A DNA stretch of 64,000 nucleotides from positions 4,390,001 to 4,454,000 of the forward strand of contig NC_008554.1 in assembly GCF_000014965.1 (NCBI RefSeq), written 5' to 3'. The notes beneath the pieces were generated by a model. That model was not told the DNA's origin, made no database searches, and was given only the letters and a program-made list of their open reading frames with translations. Source of the DNA: Syntrophobacter fumaroxidans MPOB. Its GTDB lineage: Bacteria; Desulfobacterota; Syntrophobacteria; Syntrophobacterales; Syntrophobacteraceae. Both the position numbers and the translations under genes were made by a program. Positions 35,038-43,520 of the stretch are shown piece by piece (positions within the stretch are counted from its first letter, which is position 1; each line of letters starts with the position of its first letter).

Positions 35038-35744
35038 GGCAGCGGCTCCAGACGGTACCCCTCACCCCGTACCGTGGGGAGAAGGGCGATCTCGGGGTTC
35101 AGGGCGCAGATCTTTTTGCGCAGCTTGAGCATGTGGATGTCCACGGTCCGGGTTTCCACATCGGGGTCCGCGTAGTTCCAAACCTCCTTGAGCAGTTCCT
35201 TCTTGGACACGACGCGGTCGCGATGGCGGTGCAGGTACGCGACGATGTCCATCTCGCGGCGCGTGAGCTCGGCGGTGCGCTCCCGGAACGAGGCGAGCAG
35301 ATTCCCGCCGTCAAAGAGGATACCGGACACCATGACCTGCTCGTCGCCCGCGATTTTGCCCGCCCGCCTGAGCACCGCTTCCACCCTCATCAGCAGTTCC
35401 CTCAGCGAGAACGGCTTGCTCACATAGTCGTCGGCCCCCGCTTTGAAACCCTCCAGGATATCGCCCTCGCGCCCCTTGGCCGTGAGCATGATGATCGCCT
35501 GTCGGGGTTTGGCTTTACGGACTTCCCTGCAGATGGTGAGTCCGTCCACGCCGGGGAGCATCACGTCGAGAAGGATGAGGTCGTGGGAGCCCTCGAGGCA
35601 GAGCCTCAGGCCCTCGACCCCGTCCTCGGCGCCTTCGGCCCGGTAGCCGTGGAACACGAATACGTCGAGAAGCCCCCGGAGGATGGCCGGATCGTCCTCC
35701 ACGACGAGCACGCTTGCCCTGGATTTTCGATTGGATGCCGTCAT
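35034..35744 (-). CDS. OmpR-family response regulator
   Basis: 236 residues: receiver domain with acidic pair in VVEDDPAIL, phosphoacceptor Asp in LILLDVMLPGVDG (about residue 60), the TAK segment MLTAKGREGD, then a winged-helix DNA-binding domain (ELTRREMDIVAYLHRHRDRVVSKKELL split, ending VETRTVDIHMLKLRKKI). It pairs with the overlapping kinase gene. A TATAAT at 35809-35804 lies about 60 bp upstream of the start. The divergent VWA operon is the obvious candidate target. Confidence 0.94.
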   Translation of the reverse strand: MTASNRKSRASVLVVEDDPAILRGLLDVFVFHGYRAEGAEDGVEGLRLCLEGSHDLILLDVMLPGVDGLTICREVRKAKPRQAIIMLTAKGREGDILEGFKAGADDYVSKPFSLRELLMRVEAVLRRAGKIAGDEQVMVSGILFDGGNLLASFRERTAELTRREMDIVAYLHRHRDRVVSKKELLKEVWNYADPDVETRTVDIHMLKLRKKICALNPEIALLPTVRGEGYRLEPLP

Positions 35745-35803
35745 CACGTCGAAACAACCCTCCTCAAGCGCCCTGCGCGCAAGTGATCTTCGTTCCCGTG
35801 CGC

Positions 35804-35884
35804 ATTATAGCAGGCAATCCGTGTTCTCAGCGCAAAACTTATGCAAAAGGATCGACTCCCCGGTTTTGCAATTCTTTGAATTGC
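35804..35884. promoter_or_regulatory. Divergent control region: TATAAT box and AAT-rich inverted repeat
   Basis: On the minus strand TATAAT (35809-35804) reads toward the response regulator; its -35 is weak. At 35868-35884 GCAATTC-TTT-GAATTGC forms a 7-bp inverted repeat between the two divergent operons, a reasonable site for the OmpR-type regulator. Assignment is by position only. Confidence 0.45.
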
Positions 35885-35960
35885 CTTTGGTTTTCGGCCC
35901 TCCGATACTTGACGCCACGGGACGGCAGGTCGCCCGTATCGATGAAAAGGAGGAAAAACC

Positions 35961-37400
35961 ATGAAAAAGAGTCATCGAAGAACGTTGACGTTGGTGGGAG
36001 GGCTTCTCGCCCTCTCATGCCTGGCGATGACGTACGCCGGCAGAGACGGACGATTGGCCGCGGCGCCGGGACGCAAACCGCCCGATCCGGGCCTCGCAAG
36101 GGCAGGGACCGTGAACCTGTCGGGTCGCCTGATCCAGGACAAGGTGCACATGGGCGGGGATGGTACCGTGACCGTCGCTCTCACGCTCGAGTGCGACCGC
36201 GCTCCGGGCGGAAACGTTGAGGCCCGGCGGGAGCTGGACATGGTGGTGGTGATGGACCGCAGCGGGTCGATGGCCGACGCGGGCAAGCTCACCCACGCCA
36301 GGCAGGCCGTTCTAAATCTCCTGTCCCGGCTTTCGGAGACGGACCGCTTCGCCCTGGTTTCCTATTCGGACCATGTGCAAAGACACGGCGGGCTGCTTCC
36401 CATCACCCCGGCCAACCGGGCGACATTGGAAAGGATCGTTCGCGGGATTCAACCGGGCGGCGCCACCAACCTGGGCGGGGGTCTGCAGGAGGGCATCAGT
36501 CAACTCGCGGAGTTGCAGCAGAACGGGCGTCTCTCGCGTCTGATTCTCATTTCCGACGGGCTTGCCAACCGGGGCGTCACCGACCCCTCGGCCCTGGGGA
36601 CGATGGCATCGGTTGCCGCCGAGAGAGGTTACGCCGTGAGCACCGTCGGAGTGGGGCTCGACTTCAACGAGCACCTCATGACCTCCATCGCGGACAAGGG
36701 AGCCGGCAATTACACGTTCATGGAGAGCGCGTCCGCTTTCGCGCAGGTGTTTGACAAGGAGTTCCGGGACGCCGGCACCGTGGTCGCCTCGTCCGTGGAG
36801 GTCCATGTGCCCCTGTCTCCCGGCATGACCCTCGTCCACGCCGCCGGTTACCCCATCGAGGTCGGGGAGGGACGAGCGGTCTTCCGGCCCGGAGACCTAC
36901 GTTTCGGGCAGTCCCGCAAACTCTTCCTCACGCTGAGAATCCCCGTGGGCGAGGAGAAAACATGGGACATCGGCGCCATCAGCGCACACTACCGTTCCGG
37001 CGAACGGGCCTATACCGCGTCGCTGCCCCAACCTCTGCGCGTGGCGTGCGTGCGCGACCCGAGCGAGGCCATGGCCTCCATCGACAAGGCCCAGTGGGAG
37101 GACAAGGTCATACGGGAGGACTACAACCGATTGCGCGAAGAGGTGGCAGCATCGGTGAAGGAAGGCAAGCGAGAGGAGGCCGTGCAGCAGATCGATCGAT
37201 ACGTGACGCGCCAGCAGGCGGCCAATGCGGTGGTCGGCTCCTCCGCGGTGAAGGGCAACCTGGAGAAGGACGTCGGCTCGCTTCGCCGGACCGTGGCGGA
37301 TTCCTTTACGGGCGCGCCCGAGGAGGCGGCCCGCAAGCAGAAAGCCAACGCCAAGAGCATGCAGTTTGAAGGATACCAGGGAAGAAGGTCGAAGAATTGA
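35961..37400 (+). CDS. Exported VWA-domain protein
   Basis: 479 residues. An N-terminal signal sequence (about 7-26) may be a lipoprotein signal ending ALSC20, though the box is imperfect. The von Willebrand A domain starts near residue 91 with an intact MIDAS: D99-R-S-G-S103 (VVMDRSGSM), the Thr in GGATNLGGGL, and Asp in LILISDGLANRG. The C-terminal part (390-479) is helical and charged. Bacterial homologs are surface or periplasmic proteins of unclear role. AAAAGGAGG precedes ATG. First of three coupled genes. Confidence 0.9.
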   Translation: MKKSHRRTLTLVGGLLALSCLAMTYAGRDGRLAAAPGRKPPDPGLARAGTVNLSGRLIQDKVHMGGDGTVTVALTLECDRAPGGNVEARRELDMVVVMDRSGSMADAGKLTHARQAVLNLLSRLSETDRFALVSYSDHVQRHGGLLPITPANRATLERIVRGIQPGGATNLGGGLQEGISQLAELQQNGRLSRLILISDGLANRGVTDPSALGTMASVAAERGYAVSTVGVGLDFNEHLMTSIADKGAGNYTFMESASAFAQVFDKEFRDAGTVVASSVEVHVPLSPGMTLVHAAGYPIEVGEGRAVFRPGDLRFGQSRKLFLTLRIPVGEEKTWDIGAISAHYRSGERAYTASLPQPLRVACVRDPSEAMASIDKAQWEDKVIREDYNRLREEVAASVKEGKREEAVQQIDRYVTRQQAANAVVGSSAVKGNLEKDVGSLRRTVADSFTGAPEEAARKQKANAKSMQFEGYQGRRSKN

Positions 37401-37431
37401 AGGAATCGCCGAACGGAAAAAGGAGCGCAAG

Positions 37432-37992
37432 ATGGGCATCATGACTCGCTTTGTCAGGCTTTGTAAGGCCGATATCCACGGGGTGATGGATCAGATGGAG
37501 GACAAGGGCCTGCTCCTCAAGCAACATCTCCGGGACATGCGGGAGGAACTGGACAGGAAGGACGCTCGGATGGCCGGGATGCTGGCCCTGCGCGAGGAGA
37601 CGGAACGCGAGAGGGAAGAACGTTCCCGGGAGCACGAGGCCCTGGAGCGGGACCTGGGCCTGGCCGTCGCCAAGGAAAAAGACGACATCGCTCGCACGCT
37701 CATTCGCAAGATGAAACCTCTGGCCCTCCATCGCGATGAATTGGAGCGGCATGTGCAAGCCCTGGACAGGGACATCGCCCAGTTTCGGACCGTCCTGGAC
37801 GAACAGCGGCTCATGTACGAACAGCTCCGCTTGAAGGCTTCCGAACACCTGCGCCGGGCCGAGCGGCAGGAATGGGAGAAGGCCGTTGCGGGAGCCATTC
37901 CCCACGGTCTCTGCTCGGAGCCCTCGGAGGCCGAAGTGGAGCTGGAGCTCATGCGTCGGAAGGCGGGCGTGAAAGGAGGGAAGGAAGAATGA
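37432..37992 (+). CDS. PspA/IM30-like coiled-coil protein
   Basis: 186 residues, almost entirely alpha-helical with heavy Glu/Arg heptads (MREELDRKDARMAGMLALRE, RDELERHVQALDRDIAQFR). The start, MGIMTRFVRLCKADIHGVMD, resembles the membrane-binding helix and first helix of PspA/IM30 (ESCRT-III-like) proteins, which bind stressed membranes. It is shorter than PspA (about 220), so the call is by pattern. AAAAAGGAG precedes ATG 37432. Its stop overlaps the next ATG (ATGA). Confidence 0.75.
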   Translation: MGIMTRFVRLCKADIHGVMDQMEDKGLLLKQHLRDMREELDRKDARMAGMLALREETEREREERSREHEALERDLGLAVAKEKDDIARTLIRKMKPLALHRDELERHVQALDRDIAQFRTVLDEQRLMYEQLRLKASEHLRRAERQEWEKAVAGAIPHGLCSEPSEAEVELELMRRKAGVKGGKEE

Positions 37993-38543
37993 ACCGGCCG
38001 GGAAAACCTGTTCGGACGACTATCGTGACGGGGCTGGCCTTCGGGCTTCTGTTCGTCCCGGTCAGCGCCGCATTGAACCTTTTTCTTCCGTGGCCGGCGG
38101 CATTCCGGCTCACGTTCTGGTCCTTCGTGGCCGTGTATGCTCTCATGCTGTGCCGGTGGACGGGAGCGGGCCTCGCGGCGTGCGGCTTTCCGGTGGCGTT
38201 CCTCCTCGCCCTGGCGTTCTGGCTGAGGTCCGGGTACGATTTCCTCTTCCTGTCGGTGCTCGTCCTGGGCTGGATCAGAAGCGGCGTGTGCTTTCGGAAG
38301 TCGCCGTGGAAAGCGATCGGGGCGGAAGTCCTGGTGGGCATGGGGGGAGCGGCGCTGGTCGCGTCTTTCACTCCTCACTCCACGGCGGCATGGGCCTTGG
38401 GGGTATGGATGTTCTTCCTGGTGCAGTCGCTCTACTTCGTGCTGACGGGCAACACGGGCGACACGGACGATGCCCAAACGCTGCTGGAACCCTTCGAGAA
38501 GGCACGGCGACAGGCCGAGGAGATCCTCTCGGCGGGAAGATAG
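37989..38543 (+). CDS. Membrane protein of unknown function
   Basis: 184 residues with five hydrophobic helices (for example IVTGLAFGLLFVPVSAALNL, LTFWSFVAVYALMLC, ALGVWMFFLVQSLYFVL) and a charged C-terminal tail with LLEPFEKARRQAEEIL. No family recognised. Its ATG overlaps the stop of the PspA-like gene, so it belongs to the VWA/PspA-like operon and may anchor that protein at the membrane (inference). Confidence 0.8.
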   Translation: MNRPGKPVRTTIVTGLAFGLLFVPVSAALNLFLPWPAAFRLTFWSFVAVYALMLCRWTGAGLAACGFPVAFLLALAFWLRSGYDFLFLSVLVLGWIRSGVCFRKSPWKAIGAEVLVGMGGAALVASFTPHSTAAWALGVWMFFLVQSLYFVLTGNTGDTDDAQTLLEPFEKARRQAEEILSAGR

Positions 38544-38688
38544 AACCGGAAGAGGCAGGCATGCCCCGCCTCTTTCGGAGCGGGCGCCGGCCTGCGCCCG
38601 TCCAGGGGCCGCATCCATCCCGCCGTTTGCATCGAGCGCCCCGGCCTTGCCCGGCCGAGCCTCAACACCGGGACCGTGTGATACGAAG

Positions 38689-38911
38689 TTGCGTTCATAA
38701 GAGATGGAACTTTCAAGCACAAAAGAGCGGGGGAATGATTCCCCCGCACCCCCCAAGTTTCGGCCACACGCGCAAGCGCGTGAGGCCGAGTGCTCGGCGC
38801 TGTCGGCGACTGGCCGAAGGCCGCCGCCGCAGCGCCACACGGAGCCGCGAAGCGGCGAGGGGGTGTGGGGGATACGTCCCCCACGCTTTTAGAGTATCAT
38901 TTTGAACGCAA
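38689..38911. repeat. MITE-like palindromic element with terminal inverted repeats
   Basis: Both ends are TTGCGTTCA/TGAACGCAA in inverted orientation. Further in, AAAAGAGCGGGGG... and its counterpart ...CCCCCACGCTTTT also form inverted ends, each containing a small hairpin: GCGGGGG/CCCCCGC (38727-38747) and GTGGGGG/CCCCCAC (38865-38884). The interior has CGCGCAAGCGCG and other stems. No coding frame. Size, ends and intergenic placement fit a non-autonomous element; no transposase is encoded in the window. Confidence 0.6.
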
Positions 38912-38945
38912 TTATCCATGCCCCCTGCGACACCCGCGAAGCATG

Positions 38946-38973
38946 AAAACAGACTCCCGAGGGAGTCTGTTTT
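38946..38973. terminator. Bidirectional Rho-independent terminator
   Basis: AAAACAGACTCCC-GA-GGGAGTCTGTTTT is a perfect 13-bp inverted repeat with A and T runs, so it works in both directions. It serves the leftward GMP synthase subunit (stop at 39172) and any rightward read-through from the VWA operon. Confidence 0.8.
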
Positions 38974-39171
38974 CTAGGTAAATCCGTATGAAACTGGAGG
39001 CGGGGCCGATCCGGTTTTGCCCGCCTGGGGCTCCAGTCCGGGAAGAACCCACATCTCGGCGGGACCCGCACGCCGGCTGTCGACACGCACGGCATCGCCG
39101 AACCGGGCGGTCCCGACTTCCCATGCCGGCGGGATCGGCACGCCGGCCGGCGATACGCTCCGTCCTGCGGG

Positions 39172-40134
39172 TCAGATCGCCTCGATGGTCGAAGGAGGCT
39201 TGGGCGCGATATTGTAGGTTACGCTGACCACCCCGGGCACTGCGCGGATGATCTCCAGGGCCAGCGTCTTGAGCGTGTCGAACGGGACCTGGGTCGGTTC
39301 GGCCACCCGCGCGTCGACGCTGTCCCAGCAGCGGACCTCGATCTGCAGGCCGAAATCCCGTTTTCCGTCGCGCATTCCCGTCACGCGGTCCTCGTGAAGA
39401 ATGGCCAGGTACTGGAACGCCCCCGTGTTCCCGAGCATGCGCTCGACAACGGCGGTGGCTTTGCGAACCGTCTCGATGCGCTCCGGGGTTACCGCGCCGA
39501 TCACCCGCGCCGAAAGCGCCGGTCCCGGAAACGGGATGCGGGTAAACACTTCCGATGGAAGCCCAAGAGCCTTGCCGACCGCTCGAACGCCGTCCTTGCG
39601 CAGCTCGATGAGCGGTTCGATGATCCGATACCCGAAGGCGTCCTGGGGGTCGATCCCCAACTGCTCGAACACGTTGTGCTGCCGCTTGATTCCGGCTATG
39701 GTTTCGTCGATGTCCGTGAGAATCGTTCCCTGCAGCAGGTACCTGGCGCCGCTTTCCTTGACGATGCGCCCGAACACGTCCCGGTAGAAGGTCTGTGTAA
39801 TGGCTTCGCGCTTTTCTTCCGGGTCGGCGATCCCGGCCAGGGCGGCGAAGAACTCGTCGCGGGCCTCCACGACGTCGACCGTCACGCCGAGCTCGCGAAA
39901 CCAACCCGCCACCTGTGCGGCTTCCCCTTCGCGCATGAGACCGTTCTCGATAAATACGGTCCTGAGGCGATTTCCCAGGGCACGATGTCCGAGCAGCGTG
40001 ACGGTGGACGAATCGACGCCGCCCGAGAGGGCGTTGATCGCGATCCCATCCCCCACCGTTTCCCTGATGCCTCTCACCTTCTCGGCAATGAAGCGCTCCG
40101 TGTCCAGTTCCTGCAGAGTGATTTCCTTGATCAT
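39172..40134 (-). CDS. GMP synthase ATP-pyrophosphatase subunit, without amidotransferase domain
   Basis: 320 residues corresponding only to the C-terminal two-thirds of bacterial GuaA. It has the PP-loop ALSGGVDSSTVTLL (36-49), TVFIENGLMREGEA, the LLQGTILTDIDE segment, RIPFPGPALSARVIG and the dimerisation end TYNIAPKPPSTIEAI. It aminates XMP to GMP with ATP. The ~190-residue glutaminase domain is absent and no candidate lies next to it; archaeal enzymes are split this way. It may be a paralog or use a glutaminase subunit encoded elsewhere, or ammonia. Confidence 0.9.
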   Translation of the reverse strand: MIKEITLQELDTERFIAEKVRGIRETVGDGIAINALSGGVDSSTVTLLGHRALGNRLRTVFIENGLMREGEAAQVAGWFRELGVTVDVVEARDEFFAALAGIADPEEKREAITQTFYRDVFGRIVKESGARYLLQGTILTDIDETIAGIKRQHNVFEQLGIDPQDAFGYRIIEPLIELRKDGVRAVGKALGLPSEVFTRIPFPGPALSARVIGAVTPERIETVRKATAVVERMLGNTGAFQYLAILHEDRVTGMRDGKRDFGLQIEVRCWDSVDARVAEPTQVPFDTLKTLALEIIRAVPGVVSVTYNIAPKPPSTIEAI

Positions 40135-40467
40135 ATGACGGTCTTCCTTTCGGTTCGCGGTGTTGACGACGGTTCCGGCGCGGTGGGCGAGAGCCGCCCC
40201 TCCGGCGGGCCGGTTCCAGGGGCAGGGACGGCATTTTTGCCTGCAATGAAGGGAGGGCCTGGTCCACCATCTTCCGGTCTTGCACTGTGAAGCGATGGTC
40301 CTGTTCTTCCCTGACGATCCGTTTCACAGTAGCGCAATGGAGGCCGTCAATCAAGTGCGGGAAGCCCGCCCGGTATCCAACGGGGCGGCCATGCCGGCAA
40401 CAGCGCCTTTCCCGGCACCCGCGCACGAAAAACCGCCCGGAGCTGCCGTGTTGAACGCAATCCGGCA
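40135..40467. other. Intergenic region between guaA-type and transporter genes
   Basis: About 330 bp upstream of the leftward GMP synthase subunit. No glutaminase fragment or other gene is visible. Copy F of the TGAACGCAA motif lies at the right edge. Confidence 0.4.
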
Positions 40468-40474
40468 TCACGCC
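40452..40474 (+). repeat. Copy F of dispersed TGAACGCAA motif
   Basis: TGAACGCAA, then CGGCATCAC after two bases, the same two-part pattern as the other copies. It overlaps the stop codon region of the leftward transporter gene, as copy A lies downstream of convergent genes. Confidence 0.5.
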
Positions 40475-42699
40475 TCGACGGAGACGTCTCCGGCGTTGTA
40501 CACGAAGATGACGTCGCCCGGAAGGTCCATGGAATCCTGAAACCGGGAAGAGATGTTTTCGTCCGCGTCACCGGCACCGGGCTCAAACCCGACGAAAAGT
40601 ACGGCGGAAGGCTGCATGCTCCAACGCACGGCATCGAGAGGGGTTTCGGTCGGTATAATGAGAAGTTCGGCTTCGATTCGGGCTTTGGCGAGCAATTCGC
40701 GCATTTGGCTCTGGATGTTCTCCACATCGGCACTCGGTGCCACGGGTCGGATGATCCGGATGGGGTGGTCGCGCCATTCGCGGTTCTTCTTGAGCATGAA
40801 AGCCAGCAGGAGCATCAGTTCAACGTTCCTGGCGCAATCCCACTGGAGATTGATGACGCCTTCCGGAACATGCCCTGTCTCACGTTCCTGTTCGCCTGCG
40901 ACAATGATGAGGCTGCGCTTCATTTTCTTGACGGTCTTGATGGTCTCGTTGAAGACTTCGGCTTTCTCGGGGTCCCGGCTCATTCCCAGCAAGACGATAT
41001 TGGGTCGCATGCCGCCGATCCCCTGGCACTGAAGAAGCGCCTTGATGGCCGCGTGAATGTCTTCTTCGACGATGACGACGGGGAAGGCCGGCAAGGCTTC
41101 TTTGAGGATGAACCTTCGAAGGATGGCTTCTGCCTCGCGGCGACGGTCGAGCAGTTCCTCGAGTTCCCCGCGAATGACCTGTCCGATGAAGACGATGCCG
41201 CTGTCCGCCGTGAACCAGCAGGCGTATTCCGCCAGGTGAAGGCGGTTGTGAGCGCCGCCGCTGAGAGCGAGGATGGAAGGACGCCAATTCTTGGGATGAT
41301 AGCGTTCCCGCTCCAGGCGCAGGAGCGCCTTGCGTGCGAATTGGTAAGCGAGGCCGCTGTCCAGATCGCCCCATTTGACGCGGATTTCGGCGCGGGCGAT
41401 GAGAAAGTAGAGCCCTCCGGCGAGCACCAAAGCGATGGAAGCCCACACGGCATCGATCAGGAACATGACCCCAAGACATCCCAAGGCTCCGAGGAGCGCC
41501 ACGGACCAGTGGTTATAGCGAAAGGTGGGGCGGAAGCTGGGGTTGTTCGACCGGCCCTCGAAAAAACAGGCAAGGTTGACGGTGCCGTAGGTCAAGAGAA
41601 AGAACATCGTGATGACGGGCGCGATGGTGTCGAGGTCGCCGGCAAGAACGCCGGCCTGCGCGATGATGACGGTCAGGACGACGGCCCGGCGGGGTTCGCC
41701 GGAGCGCCCGCTGCCGCGAGCGAACCACCGCAGGCGGCGAAAAATGTTATCGCGTGCGAAGGCCTGCAGGATGCGGGGGGCGCCCATCATGCTGCCAAGA
41801 GCCGAGGAAAGCGTGGCGCAGATCACCCCCGCGTAGATGAGGGAGGGAAAAAAGGCGCGATCTTTCATCACGAACCCGTGACCGAGCAGATCCGCGCGGG
41901 TGACGCTGCCGGCGAACATGAAAGCAATGGCGGCATAGACGATCGTTGAGACGCCGATTGCCGCGAATGTGCCGCGGGGTATGGATCGGCCCGGATCCTT
42001 GAGGTCGCCGGACATATTGACGCCCGCCATGATGCCGGTGACGGCAGGGAAGAACAGGGCGAAAACGGAAAAGAACTCATGCTCCGGTGACCAGTGCGCA
42101 GACAGATTGGCACGGAGGATCTCCGGCGAAAAGCCGGTGCCCGCCCCGAGGAAAAACGAGAAGAATGAAAGCAGGAGCATGGCCAGGATGAAGTATTGGA
42201 TGCGGATTGTCCATGCGGCGCCGATATAGACACAGACGAAAACGACGATATTGGTGAGGGTGGCGACCGTCCTGAAGGACGCTCCCATGTCGGGAAACGC
42301 GGAGAGGAGGGCCTCGGTGAAACCGACCACGTACAGAGTGACGGCTACGGCTTGAGCGATATAGAAAAAGATCGCGACGACGCCGCCGAACTCCACGCCG
42401 AGGCTGCGACTGATGAGGTAATAGGCGCCACCTCCCTTGACGCGCATGTTGGTTGCAATGCTGGCGATGGAAAGGCCCGTGATCAGCGAGACCGCCTTTG
42501 CACAGGCAAGGATCAGGAGAGCGTCCCACAACCCGGCGTAACCCACAACGGTGGAAAGACGCAGGAACATGATCACGCCGAAGATGGTCAGAAGGCTTGG
42601 CGTGAAAACACCGCCAAAAGTGCCGAATTTTCGCGGATGCAAATCGTCGGGTTTTGTTCTGTCGGTCATGACGGCCCTATTGAATAAACGGACGTTCAT
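40468..42699 (-). CDS. APC-superfamily transporter, cation-chloride cotransporter type (SLC12-like)
   Basis: 743 residues. Residues ~25-450 contain twelve membrane helices starting FGTFGGVFTPSLLTIFGVIMFLRL, with GGGAYYLISRSLGVEFGG and FALFFPAVTGIMAGVNMSGDLKDP, all close to the Na-K-Cl/K-Cl cotransporter core. The C-terminal ~290 residues form the large cytoplasmic domain, including RPSILALSGG and PIRIIRPVAPSADVE. Probably moves amino acids or K+/Cl-; substrate not deducible. ATG 42669 (MTDRTKPDDL) is an alternative start; neither has a strong ribosome site. Confidence 0.88.
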   Translation of the reverse strand: MNVRLFNRAVMTDRTKPDDLHPRKFGTFGGVFTPSLLTIFGVIMFLRLSTVVGYAGLWDALLILACAKAVSLITGLSIASIATNMRVKGGGAYYLISRSLGVEFGGVVAIFFYIAQAVAVTLYVVGFTEALLSAFPDMGASFRTVATLTNIVVFVCVYIGAAWTIRIQYFILAMLLLSFFSFFLGAGTGFSPEILRANLSAHWSPEHEFFSVFALFFPAVTGIMAGVNMSGDLKDPGRSIPRGTFAAIGVSTIVYAAIAFMFAGSVTRADLLGHGFVMKDRAFFPSLIYAGVICATLSSALGSMMGAPRILQAFARDNIFRRLRWFARGSGRSGEPRRAVVLTVIIAQAGVLAGDLDTIAPVITMFFLLTYGTVNLACFFEGRSNNPSFRPTFRYNHWSVALLGALGCLGVMFLIDAVWASIALVLAGGLYFLIARAEIRVKWGDLDSGLAYQFARKALLRLERERYHPKNWRPSILALSGGAHNRLHLAEYACWFTADSGIVFIGQVIRGELEELLDRRREAEAILRRFILKEALPAFPVVIVEEDIHAAIKALLQCQGIGGMRPNIVLLGMSRDPEKAEVFNETIKTVKKMKRSLIIVAGEQERETGHVPEGVINLQWDCARNVELMLLLAFMLKKNREWRDHPIRIIRPVAPSADVENIQSQMRELLAKARIEAELLIIPTETPLDAVRWSMQPSAVLFVGFEPGAGDADENISSRFQDSMDLPGDVIFVYNAGDVSVEA

Positions 42700-42832
42700 T
42701 ATCGTGCGACCGATGTCGAACGTCGGGTTGAGCTGAACCGCGCAATGGAGCGGCGGGGTGTCGCATACGGGGTTTGGAGACCACCATGCGGGTCGCTGCG
42801 CGGAGTATGTACCAGCGGAGACTGAAACTCAA

Positions 42833-42877
42833 GTGCGGAGTCAAGCCGTGCGGAGTCAAGCCGTGCGGAGTCAAGCC
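42833..42877. repeat. Three tandem 15-bp repeats
   Basis: GTGCGGAGTCAAGCC occurs three times head to tail without mismatches, immediately upstream of the nucleotidyltransferase gene. Copy number could vary by slippage. Confidence 0.85.
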
Positions 42878-42898
42878 GACAGGGAGGTTTGACAGCCT

Positions 42899-43378
42899 GT
42901 GAGCCTCTATGATGTGTTTTTCTCGATCGCATTGCTGTTCGATAGACTTCGAATCAGGTATGCGGTGATTGGCGGCATCGCCTTGGCTTTTCATGCCGTT
43001 CCAAGATTCACCCGGGATATTGATGTCCTGGTTCCTGGCGACGACATGGATCTCTTGAGGACGGCCATGGATGAACTGGGGTTTGAAGAGACGGCCGAAC
43101 CCCGGAAGCTCGACAATTCGACGCTCACGCTCCATCGATCTTTGAAGATCGAAGGGGAGGATGGAATCATGGTTGATACTCTTGTGGCCGATTCCGAAGA
43201 ACAGTATAGAATAATCCGCGACGCCGATCATGCGGAATCGAGAATCGGGACGGTGTCCATCGCCGCCAGGTTGGACCTGGTATGGCTCAGAAGGTCTCGA
43301 AACTCACCCCGGGATCGCGTGGACATCTTGGAGCTTGAAAAGAATGACGAGGATAGAGGAAGTAGTCAAGAGCGTTAG
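42899..43378 (+). CDS. Nucleotidyltransferase-fold protein (AbiEii/MNT-like)
   Basis: 159 residues with the minimal nucleotidyltransferase motif: YAVIGGIALAFHAVPRFTRD followed by IDVLVP (about residues 22-47), i.e. GG...RxTxDxDV. Such proteins occur as stand-alone or antitoxin/toxin partners in type IV-like pairs. GTG 42899 follows GGGAGG by 11 bases. The C-terminal ~11 codons overlap the start of a 58-residue frame, which could be a partner. Function uncertain. Confidence 0.75.
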   Translation: MSLYDVFFSIALLFDRLRIRYAVIGGIALAFHAVPRFTRDIDVLVPGDDMDLLRTAMDELGFEETAEPRKLDNSTLTLHRSLKIEGEDGIMVDTLVADSEEQYRIIRDADHAESRIGTVSIAARLDLVWLRRSRNSPRDRVDILELEKNDEDRGSSQER

Positions 43379-43520
43379 TGATCTGTACGATTTCTATCGG
43401 CGAATCCCACTAATTTCCGGGAAGGGCCTGCTGCAAAAGCGCATGCCGGGCTCGTCCGAAAGCCTTTTGGCCAGACCGCGGCAAGAGGAAAAACACCAGG
43501 GACAGGGAAGGAAGAAATGA
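43344..43520 (+). CDS. Hypothetical 58-residue protein between nucleotidyltransferase and reductase genes
   Basis: An ATG frame reads MTRIEEVVKSVSDLYDFYRR then a basic, low-complexity tail ending EKHQGQGRKK. It overlaps the end of the nucleotidyltransferase gene (by 35 bp) and its stop overlaps the next ATG (ATGA), which argues for translation. AAAAGAATG gives a weak ribosome site only. No family recognised; could be a coupled leader or partner peptide, or chance. Confidence 0.4.
   Translation: MTRIEEVVKSVSDLYDFYRRIPLISGKGLLQKRMPGSSESLLARPRQEEKHQGQGRKK

Larger units (their letters stand above)
38544..39171. other. Intergenic region with repeat element and bidirectional terminator
   Basis: No gene is apparent. 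It holds the 223-bp MITE-like element (38689-38911) and the terminator at 38946-38973. The rest (38974-39171), beyond the stop of the leftward GMP synthase subunit, is GC-rich and featureless. Confidence 0.5.
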
